This document shows positions 4,942 through 13,425 of a stretch of 14,044 nucleotides of DNA, piece after piece. Origin of the DNA: JAKAGZ01 sp035266865 (GTDB lineage: Bacteria; Bacteroidota; Ignavibacteria; Ignavibacteriales; Ignavibacteriaceae); contig DATFMR010000002.1 of NCBI GenBank assembly GCA_035266865.1, positions 1 through 14,044 on the forward strand, written 5' to 3'. Below the pieces are notes generated by a model that was not told where the DNA came from, did not search any database, and saw nothing but the letters and a program-made list of their open reading frames with translations. The position numbers were made by a program, and so were the translations under genes. Every line of letters starts with the position of its first letter. Within the stretch, counting starts at the first letter, position 1.

Positions 4942-5979
4942 AGCTTCATAAACCATATCAACCGTCAACTCTTTGATGCATTTGAATTTTACATCGTCGC
5001 GGAAACAAATCAACGGCCGCGGGGAATAAATAAAACAGGGCGCACATTCGAGATTCAATGTCACAATTTTATGTTCAGTTTTCCACGGATGTATGTATAC
5101 GGGATTCGTCGGGCCGATTATTGCAACTACCTTCAACTGCATAGCCGATGCAACGTGCATTAAACTGGAGTCGTTGGAAACAAATACATTGCATCTTTTC
5201 ATCAATGCTGCGCTTTCCGGCAGGTTTAATTTTGTAACGGAAAATGCATTTGCAGAGTTTATCTGTTTGCGGATATTTTCTTTTAATTCAATTTCATCCG
5301 GTCCGCCAAATATTAAAATTTTGGCTTTCTCTTTTTCAATTAATCTTCTTCCAAGTTCAGCAAATTTTTCCGGTTCCCATCTGCGCTTAATATGATTTTT
5401 TAAAACCGCCGTACCGGGATGAAAACCGATTACAACATCATCTTTTGAAATATTATTTTCCTGCAGAAATTTTTCCCCCGCTGCTTTATCGTTTTTATTT
5501 AAATAAAATTCAAAGGCGGGTTCGGAATTAAATTTTTTACAGATAAGTTTTTCTACCAGTTTTATATTGGTCTGTGCGTTGTGAAGCCGGTCATTCTCTT
5601 TAATAGTTACATTATTTAGCCAGCCGAGGTTCTGAAAATCTTTTCTTAAATAATTAACACCGGCTCTCTTTTTTGCACCGATGAGAGTATTTATAACATT
5701 ATACTCTTTCCTGTTGGAAGGATAGACGTTCAGGGAGGCATCGTATTTGCCGCGAAGGTTTAGTATATAGTTTAAAGATTTTAAGGGTCCTTCTTTAATG
5801 AATTCAAAAAAGAAAACATTATCTATATACGGATTGCGCTCGTAAATATCCTTTACTCCGCCGAACATTACAAGCGCATCAACCTGTGCATCAGGCATTT
5901 CCTCCTTCAGCAATTTTAATGCGGGTGTAAAAATAAGAGCATCGCCAATTCCGGAAAGAGCATTAATTAAAATCTTCAT
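4924..5979 (-). CDS. Glycosyltransferase family 9 (ADP-heptose:LPS heptosyltransferase-like)
   Basis: This 351-residue cytoplasmic or peripheral glycosyltransferase has the two-Rossmann-domain GT-B layout of family 9. It has GIGDALIFTPALKLLK at residues 10-25 (acceptor domain), GFHPGT at 185-190, KRRWEPEKFAELG near 198-210, ILIFGGPDE at 221-229, FVSNDSSLMHVASAM at 266-280 and IGPTNP at 288-293, the last three forming the nucleotide-sugar side. A Cys-rich tail (CAPC at 312-315, C325, C334) is common in these enzymes. Family members transfer heptose or related sugars from ADP-sugars to lipid A core or other surface glycans; the exact donor cannot be read from sequence. ATG at 5979 is chosen; a TTG at 5985 is in frame and directly abuts the upstream stop codon. 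No Shine-Dalgarno is visible, so translation is probably coupled to the upstream DUF2723 gene. The last five codons lie within an inverted-repeat arm. Confidence 0.9.
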   Translation of the reverse strand: MKILINALSGIGDALIFTPALKLLKEEMPDAQVDALVMFGGVKDIYERNPYIDNVFFFEFIKEGPLKSLNYILNLRGKYDASLNVYPSNRKEYNVINTLIGAKKRAGVNYLRKDFQNLGWLNNVTIKENDRLHNAQTNIKLVEKLICKKFNSEPAFEFYLNKNDKAAGEKFLQENNISKDDVVIGFHPGTAVLKNHIKRRWEPEKFAELGRRLIEKEKAKILIFGGPDEIELKENIRKQINSANAFSVTKLNLPESAALMKRCNVFVSNDSSLMHVASAMQLKVVAIIGPTNPVYIHPWKTEHKIVTLNLECAPCFIYSPRPLICFRDDVKFKCIKELTVDMVYEAVQPMR

Positions 5980-5985
5980 CTGCAA

Positions 5986-8931
5986 TTATTTATTATTCAG
6001 GCTGTCCTGCTTCTCTGCAAGTTCTTTAAATTTTTGAACATTTGATTTTACACCCGGATCCTGCGGGTAAACCTTTTCAATATCCAGCCAGAGGTTGTAC
6101 ATCTTCCTGTAATCTTTCAGGTTTTCATAAATATTAATAAGCACCCTGTAAGCTGTAAGATCCGTCGGGTCCTTTTCAAGCACCGCCCTTGCCTCTCTTT
6201 CAACCTGGTCTGCCACAGCTTTGTATTTATCCATTGCACCAACATTTGAATAAACATTTGCAATCTGTGCGTAAACATCATATTCCATTCCGACTGTTGA
6301 CCTCGGCATCCTGTTCATCATAGTATCCATAATCGCCAGCCCTTTGTCGTCCCGGCCGCGATCTATATAATAGTATGCAAATTTCAGATAGGACTGCCGG
6401 TAATTCATAAGCATCCGGGCTATGTCATCTTCAACAAACATATCCGGGTTGTTCAGCCCGCGGAATTTAAATCCTCTTTTGAAGTCTTTGCTGTAACCGG
6501 GATTGTTAGTCATTAATTCTTCATTAAGTGCAGGAATATTCAGCATACTTGTGTTCGGATTTTGCTGTTTTTCAGGAACGAGTCTTTCCGCCATTCCCTC
6601 AAGCTTTAAATAATTGCTAAGCCCAATCTTTGCATCATTGGCACACGTAGCCGAAAAATACAACGGCCTCTGCCAGTTATTTGCTTCTACGATTTCCTTT
6701 ACAAGAATATCCTGCACACGTATTGCTTTTATATTTCCAAAATTAACAGTAGGATTCAATTTGAAAGTAAACGACCCGTTTTTTAAAACTGTCGAGTCCT
6801 GTATGTCCATTCCTGATGTATTTAATCCTTTTGGAACCGGAATTGTAACATCCGTAGCATCCCACTGAACGGGACGGATAGGAGAATTGATCTGTTCATC
6901 AGAAAACCTGATATTAATTGTACCGACATTGTACGGGTCGTTGTGCTTCAGCTGCATTATATACCACGGTGTGTTTGCAAGACTGAGACAGACGATTTTT
7001 ACGTCTCTTCTTACGCCTTCAACATCCTGCAGATACCAGAGAGGGAATGTATCGTTATCACCGTTTGTAAAAAGTACAGCATTCGGTTCGCAGCTCTGAA
7101 GAATGTTGTATGAATAATCCCATGGTATCCAATTCTCGGATCTGTCGTGAGTATAATAATTCGTCTTTAACATATTGACAGGAACGAAAAGCACACCGAG
7201 CGCCAGCAATCCGAAAACAGAAGCATTTCTTACCGAAGACGCTTTAATTTTTTCAGAGAGGAGGTCAAACAATCCCCGCATCCCGATCGCAATCCAGATT
7301 CCATAAACGAAAAACGCACCTACGTAAAAATAATCTCTTTCTCTCGGCTGCGGCTGCTGCTGATTTTGATAAAAAGCAGTCAGGTATCCCATAAAAATAA
7401 AAAGCACCATGAAGATCGTCGCCATCTTCCAGTCTTTTCTGAAATGAAAATAAATCCCGATCAACCCCAGCAGAAATGGGATCCCGTAAAGAGAATTTGC
7501 AGCATCGCCTGCAAAATGGATACTAAAAATTTTACCAATGGCATTTCCGATCCCGTTGAACGGTGCAATATTGGGACCGTCATCCTGTTCCCATCCTTCT
7601 CTTCCTGCAAAATTCCAGAGGAGATAACGGGTAGTCATATGGTTCATCTGGTAACGCCACCAGAAATCCAGATCGCTGTCGTAATTCTGATAAACCCCCT
7701 GCTGATGAGGCTCAGAAGCGAATCTTCTTTTAAAGATCGGGAAATCACCATACTGTTCCCTGTTTAGATAAGAAACAAGTTCAGAAAAATCATTCGGTTC
7801 ATTTTCATTCATAGGCGGATTCTGATTCGAACGAATTATTATCATTGTATAGGTTGTGAAACCAAGAAGAATAAAAATTATCGACATAAAGACCACGTGC
7901 ATAGTGGGCTTTTGTTTTTTTACAGAATAGTGAACTGCATATCCGAGCACGGCGAGAATAAACCCGAAAACAATTATTGCAGTTAATGAGTGATCACCTG
8001 AAATGTCGGCAATAATACCGGGAAGAATTTTTACAATTCCCGGATACGTTAAAAACAAAAATGCACCGCCTATCATCAACGGCAGGTAAATCGAATTCCT
8101 GTTAAAGATTTTTTTCCAGAAAGCAGCCATAATCAATCCGCTGACTGCTGCAACTATCATTTTAAATTTAAAATCAAATCCCTGGTACTGTTCGGGAGAA
8201 GGGATATTCTTCCCCGTTTGTCCGCCCCACATTACAAAAGCAATAATCAATACTATTGCTATGTGGCCGAGCAAAATAAATGAAGATGTCTTCAATTGAC
8301 CTTCATCCTGAACATACTTTCTGAACATAATCATCATTACAACAGAAACAATTGCAAGCACACTCATCAAATGTACGCCTGTTGATATTCCGATAAGGTA
8401 GGCGAGAATTAAAATATATTTTTCATTGTCTTTATTATCCGCTTTTTCATTCCAGATTATCATCAAATAAGTAATGGCTGAAAATAGACAGATACTTGCA
8501 GCATAGACCTCTGCTTCCACGCCGCTGAACCAAAAAGTATCGCTGAATGAAAAAGCAAGTGCACCAATAGCGGCTGAAATATAGGTCCCCATTGCATCAA
8601 CAGCATTTTTTGGTTCCTTGCCCCTGTAATTCTGAATTAATTTTACTGCAATGAGATAGAGAAATAAAATAGAAAATGAACTTGTAAGAACGGAGATAAT
8701 GTTTACCCTGAGGGCTACACTATCTGCAATTGGAAGCATCGCAAAAACACGTCCGAGAATTGTAAAGAATGGCGATCCCGGCGGATGCGGTACCTGCAGT
8801 GAAAATGCTGCTGCTATAAATTCACCGCAGTCCCAGAAAGAAACCGTCGGCTGAACTGTTGAAGCAAGTACAATTAGAGAAATTAAAAATACAACAGCGG
8901 CAAATATCCTGTTGACCTGTTTATAGTTCAT
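5986..8931 (-). CDS. DUF2723/TMEM260-like membrane glycosyltransferase with C-terminal TPRs (paralogue 1)
   Basis: This is a large polytopic membrane protein of the DUF2723 (TMEM260-like) family. The preferred start is ATG 8931, preceded by GAGGTG with about 5 bases spacing, giving 981 residues; an upstream in-frame start at 8973 lacks such a site. The N terminus has the first membrane helix, then SFWDCGEF (31-38) and VPHPPGSPFF (47-56). D34 and E37 sit in the first outside loop, where GT-C enzymes keep their catalytic acid. Many further helices lie up to about residue 595, then a soluble part with TNGDNDTFPLWYLQDVEGVRRD (family hallmark), and TPR-like helices over the last 130 residues. TMEM260 is a protein O-mannosyltransferase, so a role in O-glycosylation of exported proteins with a lipid-linked donor is the best inference. 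It lies downstream of a close paralogue and upstream of a coupled GT9 gene. Confidence 0.9.
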   Translation of the reverse strand: MNYKQVNRIFAAVVFLISLIVLASTVQPTVSFWDCGEFIAAAFSLQVPHPPGSPFFTILGRVFAMLPIADSVALRVNIISVLTSSFSILFLYLIAVKLIQNYRGKEPKNAVDAMGTYISAAIGALAFSFSDTFWFSGVEAEVYAASICLFSAITYLMIIWNEKADNKDNEKYILILAYLIGISTGVHLMSVLAIVSVVMMIMFRKYVQDEGQLKTSSFILLGHIAIVLIIAFVMWGGQTGKNIPSPEQYQGFDFKFKMIVAAVSGLIMAAFWKKIFNRNSIYLPLMIGGAFLFLTYPGIVKILPGIIADISGDHSLTAIIVFGFILAVLGYAVHYSVKKQKPTMHVVFMSIIFILLGFTTYTMIIIRSNQNPPMNENEPNDFSELVSYLNREQYGDFPIFKRRFASEPHQQGVYQNYDSDLDFWWRYQMNHMTTRYLLWNFAGREGWEQDDGPNIAPFNGIGNAIGKIFSIHFAGDAANSLYGIPFLLGLIGIYFHFRKDWKMATIFMVLFIFMGYLTAFYQNQQQPQPRERDYFYVGAFFVYGIWIAIGMRGLFDLLSEKIKASSVRNASVFGLLALGVLFVPVNMLKTNYYTHDRSENWIPWDYSYNILQSCEPNAVLFTNGDNDTFPLWYLQDVEGVRRDVKIVCLSLANTPWYIMQLKHNDPYNVGTINIRFSDEQINSPIRPVQWDATDVTIPVPKGLNTSGMDIQDSTVLKNGSFTFKLNPTVNFGNIKAIRVQDILVKEIVEANNWQRPLYFSATCANDAKIGLSNYLKLEGMAERLVPEKQQNPNTSMLNIPALNEELMTNNPGYSKDFKRGFKFRGLNNPDMFVEDDIARMLMNYRQSYLKFAYYYIDRGRDDKGLAIMDTMMNRMPRSTVGMEYDVYAQIANVYSNVGAMDKYKAVADQVEREARAVLEKDPTDLTAYRVLINIYENLKDYRKMYNLWLDIEKVYPQDPGVKSNVQKFKELAEKQDSLNNK

Positions 8932-9111
8932 TCTCACCTCAATTAAAAAAATGGAATCAAAAATTACTGACAATAAGAGTCTGTTTCAATAAATTGAGAA
9001 ATTTGGAAATTCCCCTGTTATTACATTAATTATTTTAACACGGAAGAAAAAGAAATCCGGTATTCTGAATGAACCCGGAATTTTGAATCATTAAAAAATT
9101 CTCACTTTCTC

Positions 9112-9123
9112 CCGGCTTGCCGG
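9112..9123. repeat. Small GC-rich hairpin between the DUF2723 paralogues
   Basis: CCGGC, TT, GCCGG forms a tight 5-bp stem. On the minus strand it lies downstream of the stop codon of paralogue 2 and upstream of paralogue 1. There is no T-run on either strand next to the stem, so terminator function is doubtful. Confidence 0.4.
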
Positions 9124-9183
9124 AACATAAGTTATTACGAAATTAGTAGTGAGTTGGTTTCGATTTTTAAATTAACATGCTTA

Positions 9184-9252
9184 ATTGTCATTCTGATTTT
9201 TTTCAAAATCTTTGGGCCTCCATCAGATTCCGGATCAAGTCCGGAGTGACAA
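9184..9252. repeat. Dispersed-type palindromic repeat (TTGTCA...CCGGATCAAGTCCGG...TGACAA)
   Basis: TTGTCA near 9185-9190 pairs with TGACAA at 9247-9252, and nested inside is CCGGA, TCAAG, TCCGG (9230-9244). Sequences of this type, with a TCCGGATCAAGTCCGGAGTGACA core, are common intergenic palindromes in many bacterial genomes. It lies 31 bases beyond the stop codon of DUF2723 paralogue 2, in a gap of about 350 bases (8932-9282) where I see no gene, so it may also act as an mRNA 3' hairpin. Confidence 0.65.
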
Positions 9253-9282
9253 ATATCAAAATCAACTCACTGCCTGTAAATT

Positions 9283-12228
9283 CTATTTATTTGAGTTTGC
9301 CGCACTATCCTGCATAGAAACCAAATGCTGATATTTTTGAACATTCTCTTTTACAGTAGGATCCTGAGGGTAAAGTTCTTCAATTTTTCTCCACAGGTTA
9401 AGTAATTTACGGTAATCATTTTGATTTCCATAAACATCCATTAATACCCTGTACGGTGAAAGGTCAGACGGATTATCCACCAGCGCCTGTTTTGCTTCAC
9501 TTTCAACTTCGGTTGCAATCGATTTATATTTATCAACAGCGCCTGCTCTCGAATAGATGTTTCCCACTTCATTTAAAATCCTGTAATCAAGATTGATCAC
9601 GTTTCGCGGCATTTTAATTGCCATAGTATCAAGAACCGCAATAGCTTTATCATTCATTCCTTTTTCCTGATAATAAAGCGACAATCTTAAAAATCCGTTG
9701 CGGTAATTCTGCAGCATCCTCTGATGATTTGCATCATAGAAAATAGTTGGATCATTCAGTCCCCTGAATTTAAATCCGCGCTTAAAATCTTTGCTGAAGC
9801 CGTAATTTTCGTGCAATAATTCCTTGTCCAATGCTTCCTGATTTACAAATTCGGAAACACTATTTCGTTTTTCCGGAACCAGTCTTAATGTCATTCCTTC
9901 AATTTTCAAATAATCATCAAGCCCTATTCTTGAATCATCGGAGCATGTAACAGCAAAATAAATCGGTCTTTTCCAGTTATTGGATTGAATAATTTCTCTG
10001 ACCATAATATCCTGCACTCTTATTCCTTTTATATTTCCGTATGTAACAGTATTGTCCATTCGCCAGGTAAGAGAGCCCTGTTTAATAATAGTTGAATCTG
10101 TTATTTCCATTCGTTCTGTATTTACATTTTCAGGAACAGGAATCGTAATGTCCCTTGGATTCCACTCGGTTGGTCTTATGCCTTCAATCTGCGAATCGGA
10201 CATTCTTAAATCAATTGTACCAACATTGTAGGGATCATTATGTTTCAACTGCAGGATATACCACGGCGTATTAACCAGGCTGAGACAAACAATTTTTACA
10301 TCTCTTCTCACTCCTTCAACATCCTGTAAATACCAGAGCGGGAAAGTATCGTTATCCCCGTTTGTAAAAAGTACCGCGTTCGGTGCACAACTCTGCAAAA
10401 GATTATAGGAATAATCCCACGGGACCCAGTTATTAGACCGATCGTGAGTAAAATAATTTGCGCGGACCATATTTACAGGAACGGCAACAAATCCTATCAA
10501 TAATAACCCAACTATAAAGGCCTTTTGTTTTCCGGCATCGCTGACTTTTTCAATGATCAGATCAACAAGACCCCGGAATCCGAGTGCAATCCAGAGTGAA
10601 AAAATAAAATATGCACCAACGTAAAAATAATCTCTCTCCCTCGGCTGCGGCTGTTGCTGGTTTTGGTAAAATGCAGTCAGGTATCCCATAAAAAGGAAAA
10701 GAATAAAAAAGATGGACGCGAGTTTCCAGTCTTTTTTAAAATGAAAATATAGTCCGAGCAAGCCAAACAACAAAGGCAGAGCAAATAAAGAATCTTTCAT
10801 ATCCCCTGCAAAATGAATGCTGAAAATTTTTCCGAATGCATTTCCTATTCCATTAAAAGGCGCAATATTGGCACCATCGTCCTGAGTCCATCCTTCTCTT
10901 CCCGCAAAGTTCCAGAGCAAATAACGCGTCATCATATGATTCATCTGGTATCGCCACCAGAAATCAAGTTCGCTGGAATAATTTGTATAAATTCCCTGCT
11001 GAAAAGGCTCTGCAGAAAATCTTCTTTCAAAAATCGGAAAGTCACCGTACTGCTCACGATCCAGGTATGTAATTAATGTCGAAATATCTTTTGGGTTATT
11101 TTCATTCATTGGCGGATTCTGGTTCGCACGGATAATTATCATAGCATAGGTTGAAAATCCGAGCAGAATAAAAACAAGGGACATAAATACAAGGTGAAGC
11201 GTCTGTTTTTTATTTTTAATAAAATAATGAACAGCATAGATCAGTGCGCCGAAAATAAGCAGAAAAACAAACAATGCAGTAAATAAACTATTGCCCGAAA
11301 TTGAAGCCACTATAGACGGCAATACTTTTACAATTCCGGGATAGGTAACAAACAATGCGATACCGCCAATTATAACCGGCAGATAAAATGAATTTTTTGT
11401 AAATATTTTTCTCCAGAATGCCCCTATAAATAATGCGCTTACTGCGGCAACGATCATTTTAAATTTAAAATCAAATGCCTGGTAAACTTCCGGATCAGGA
11501 GGGGTCTTTGCAGTGCGCGAGGACCAGAGAGCAAAAGCAATTATGATTGCAAGTATTGCATTGCCAATAAAAAGATATCCCGATTTTTTACACTCTTCAT
11601 CATCGTGAATATACTTACGCATCACAACCATCATACCAACAGCTACAATTGCAAGCACACTCATTAGATGGACCCCGGTTGAAAGTCCAACCAGGTAAGC
11701 GATCATAAATATATATTTTTCATTATCCTGGTTATCGGCTTTTTCGCTCCAGAGCATCATCAGGTAAACAATTGCGGAAAACAGGAACAGGCTCAATCCG
11801 AATACAATCCCTTCAGAACCGTTGAACCAGAAAGTATCACTGAACGAAAACGCCAGCGCACCAATCGCTGCAGAAACGTAAGTTCCCAGAGCATCAAGTA
11901 AATTTTTAGGTTCTTTGCCACGATAATTTGATATAACTTTAATAGCAACCAGGTAAAGAAATAAAACCGAGAAGGCGCTTGCAAGAACCGAAACTGTGTT
12001 TATCCTGTGAGCAATGTTTGAGAAGATCGGGATCATTGAAAAGATCCTGTTCATCAAAAGGAAAAAGGGAGTACCCGGGGGATGGGGTACCTGGAGTGCA
12101 TATCCGGCAGCGGTGAATTCTCCCACATCCCAGAAAGATACCGATGGCTGTGCCGTCATTAATAAAACCGTCAGCGAAGTTAAAAATACAACCGCGCCTA
12201 TAATTCTGTAGAGTACTTTATTGTTCAT
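9283..12228 (-). CDS. DUF2723/TMEM260-like membrane glycosyltransferase with C-terminal TPRs (paralogue 2)
   Basis: This second DUF2723 protein also has 981 residues and is colinear with its neighbour; 37 of the first 60 residues are identical. It keeps SFWDVGEF (31-38) with D34 and E37, VPHPPGTPFF (47-56), DTFWFNGSEG (131-140), WNFAGREGW (439-447), NQQQPQPRERDYFYVGA (523-539), and TNGDNDTFPLWYLQDVEGV (622-640). The TPR-like C terminus covers about residues 845-970 (YQEKGMNDKAIAVLDTMA, DLSPYRVLMDVYGNQNDYRKLLNLW). About a dozen hydrophobic segments precede residue 595. The start has only a weak AGAG upstream; no alternative start is better. Both copies look intact and share the same invariant blocks, so the pair probably arose by tandem duplication with later divergence in acceptor or donor choice. 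Function is inferred as for paralogue 1. Confidence 0.9.
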   Translation of the reverse strand: MNNKVLYRIIGAVVFLTSLTVLLMTAQPSVSFWDVGEFTAAGYALQVPHPPGTPFFLLMNRIFSMIPIFSNIAHRINTVSVLASAFSVLFLYLVAIKVISNYRGKEPKNLLDALGTYVSAAIGALAFSFSDTFWFNGSEGIVFGLSLFLFSAIVYLMMLWSEKADNQDNEKYIFMIAYLVGLSTGVHLMSVLAIVAVGMMVVMRKYIHDDEECKKSGYLFIGNAILAIIIAFALWSSRTAKTPPDPEVYQAFDFKFKMIVAAVSALFIGAFWRKIFTKNSFYLPVIIGGIALFVTYPGIVKVLPSIVASISGNSLFTALFVFLLIFGALIYAVHYFIKNKKQTLHLVFMSLVFILLGFSTYAMIIIRANQNPPMNENNPKDISTLITYLDREQYGDFPIFERRFSAEPFQQGIYTNYSSELDFWWRYQMNHMMTRYLLWNFAGREGWTQDDGANIAPFNGIGNAFGKIFSIHFAGDMKDSLFALPLLFGLLGLYFHFKKDWKLASIFFILFLFMGYLTAFYQNQQQPQPRERDYFYVGAYFIFSLWIALGFRGLVDLIIEKVSDAGKQKAFIVGLLLIGFVAVPVNMVRANYFTHDRSNNWVPWDYSYNLLQSCAPNAVLFTNGDNDTFPLWYLQDVEGVRRDVKIVCLSLVNTPWYILQLKHNDPYNVGTIDLRMSDSQIEGIRPTEWNPRDITIPVPENVNTERMEITDSTIIKQGSLTWRMDNTVTYGNIKGIRVQDIMVREIIQSNNWKRPIYFAVTCSDDSRIGLDDYLKIEGMTLRLVPEKRNSVSEFVNQEALDKELLHENYGFSKDFKRGFKFRGLNDPTIFYDANHQRMLQNYRNGFLRLSLYYQEKGMNDKAIAVLDTMAIKMPRNVINLDYRILNEVGNIYSRAGAVDKYKSIATEVESEAKQALVDNPSDLSPYRVLMDVYGNQNDYRKLLNLWRKIEELYPQDPTVKENVQKYQHLVSMQDSAANSNK

Positions 12229-12336
12229 TTTATTTCTCTAAAAAATCAAAATTTTGTGAATAAGATTGGTAGTTAGGTATGTTTTATAACAATTTTGCAA
12301 TGTGTTAGGTTCATCTAAAAGTATTAAATAGAAATT

Positions 12337-12561
12337 TTAATCTTCCTTTTTCTTAAAAAAGGAATCATATTTTGATCTATCAACGGATACATTGTATTTA
12401 TCATATAATTCCTTAAGACGTTTCATCGATACAGAATCAAAATCCTCATCATCTTTTTGTCTTTTTATAAACATTTTAAAATCTTCTTTTTCTTTTGGTT
12501 CCATTACACGCTCATAACGCTTAAGATTTTCGAGGTATTTTTTCTGATCACGGTATGACAT
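12337..12561 (-). CDS. Small highly charged protein of unknown function
   Basis: This 74-residue protein is dominated by Lys, Arg, Glu and Asp, with almost no hydrophobic core and predicted long helices (DQKKYLENLKRYERVMEP, MKRLKELYDKYNVSVD). It ends in a Phe-Phe-Lys-Lys-Lys-Glu-Asp tail. I do not recognise a family. No clear Shine-Dalgarno precedes the ATG, as for several genes in this window. The frame is intact, flanked by about 110 and 215 bases of non-coding DNA, and does not overlap any other gene, which favours it being real. It is divergent from the glycosyltransferase to its right. It could bind nucleic acid or a protein partner, but that is speculation. Confidence 0.6.
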   Translation of the reverse strand: MSYRDQKKYLENLKRYERVMEPKEKEDFKMFIKRQKDDEDFDSVSMKRLKELYDKYNVSVDRSKYDSFFKKKED

Positions 12562-12689
12562 AATTAGACACTTTATTTTTGATGGCTTAACTAATTATAT
12601 TATAGTTCTCATTAATCAATATTTAAGTAATATTATAGTATATTCAACTCTAATCATTTTATAAAAATAAAGAAACTCAGGCCAATTAG

Positions 12690-12732
12690 AAAGTGAAAGA
12701 ACATCGGAACCGGGTGCTTTTATGTTCACTTT
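12690..12732. other. Imperfect inverted repeat in the divergent intergenic region
   Basis: AAAGTGAA (12690-12697) pairs with TTCACTTT (12725-12732), and GAACAT (12699-12704) can alternatively pair with ATGTTC (12722-12727). It lies about 45 bases before the GT2 start, between divergent genes. It may be an operator or a 5' leader hairpin of the GT2 transcript; the evidence is only the symmetry. Confidence 0.35.
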
Positions 12733-12777
12733 GGACGTTTTATGAGCCATTTTGTTCAATAAATTGAGGTATTTGAT

Positions 12778-13425
12778 TTGACTAATAATAACGGTGATGC
12801 GCTTGTTTCAATAATTTTACCGGTTTATAACCGTGAAGATTACCTAGAAAGATGTATAAATTCAATATTGAAGCAGACTTACAGCAACTGGGAATTAATA
12901 GCAATAGATGATGGAAGCAAGGATGAATCTCTTAAAATTCTGTCGGGGTATTCATCTCTTTATCAAAATATTTCTGTAATAAAACAGGTTAATAAAAAGC
13001 TCGCAAAAAGCCGGAATCGTGGAATAGAGCTTGCCGGGGGAAAATACCTGACGTTTATAGACAGCGATGATGAATATACTCCCGATCATATAAAAAAAAG
13101 AATCGATTATTTTGAACTGAATCCTGATGTGGATTTAATTCACGGCGGAGTAAAAATAATCGGTAATGAATTTGTGCCGGATAAAAATCAACCCGGCAGG
13201 TTAATTCATCTATCGGAGTGTTATATCGGCGGAACATTTTTGGGGAAAAGGGAAGTCTTTTTGGATTTAAAAGGCTTTAAAAGTATTCCATACAGCGAAG
13301 ATTCGGATTTCCTTGAACGCGCAGAGAAAAAATTTAATGTCCGCAAAGTTTTTTATCAAACATATATTTATCACCGTGAACTCGATGACAGCATAACAAA
13401 AACCTATGGCGAAGAATCAGTTTAA
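12778..13425 (+). CDS. Glycosyltransferase family 2 (GT-A fold)
   Basis: This 215-residue soluble family 2 glycosyltransferase uses a nucleotide-diphosphate sugar in the cytoplasm. It has VSIILPVYNR (10-19) at the start of the Rossmann-like domain, DDGSKDES (44-51), SRNRGIELAGGKYL (78-91), the metal-binding FIDSDDEY (93-100) and SEDSDFLERA (173-182), which holds the likely catalytic acid. It is short for the family, lacking a long C-terminal acceptor region. The start is TTG at 12778: a stop codon at 12760 excludes longer forms, and GAGG at 12766-12769 lies 8 bases upstream. The 3' end overlaps the pseudouridine synthase gene by 20 bases, so the two are co-transcribed. It may modify the same surface glycans as the genes to the left, but acceptor and donor are unknown. 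Confidence 0.88.
   Translation: MTNNNGDALVSIILPVYNREDYLERCINSILKQTYSNWELIAIDDGSKDESLKILSGYSSLYQNISVIKQVNKKLAKSRNRGIELAGGKYLTFIDSDDEYTPDHIKKRIDYFELNPDVDLIHGGVKIIGNEFVPDKNQPGRLIHLSECYIGGTFLGKREVFLDLKGFKSIPYSEDSDFLERAEKKFNVRKVFYQTYIYHRELDDSITKTYGEESV

Noticed and set aside
4879..5395. Plus-strand open frames opposite the heptosyltransferase gene
   Set aside because: They are antisense to conserved GT9 motifs and begin inside the inverted repeat; no independent evidence.
6614..7767. Plus-strand open frames opposite DUF2723 paralogue 1
   Set aside because: They are shadows of a highly conserved coding region; a similar antisense frame in paralogue 2 merely reflects shared sequence.
8932..9000. 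Promoter candidate for DUF2723 paralogue 1 (TTGAAA with TAATTTTTG)
   Set aside because: The spacing is 20 bases and the -7 element has an extra base relative to TAnnTTTG, so the match is too weak to report as a feature.
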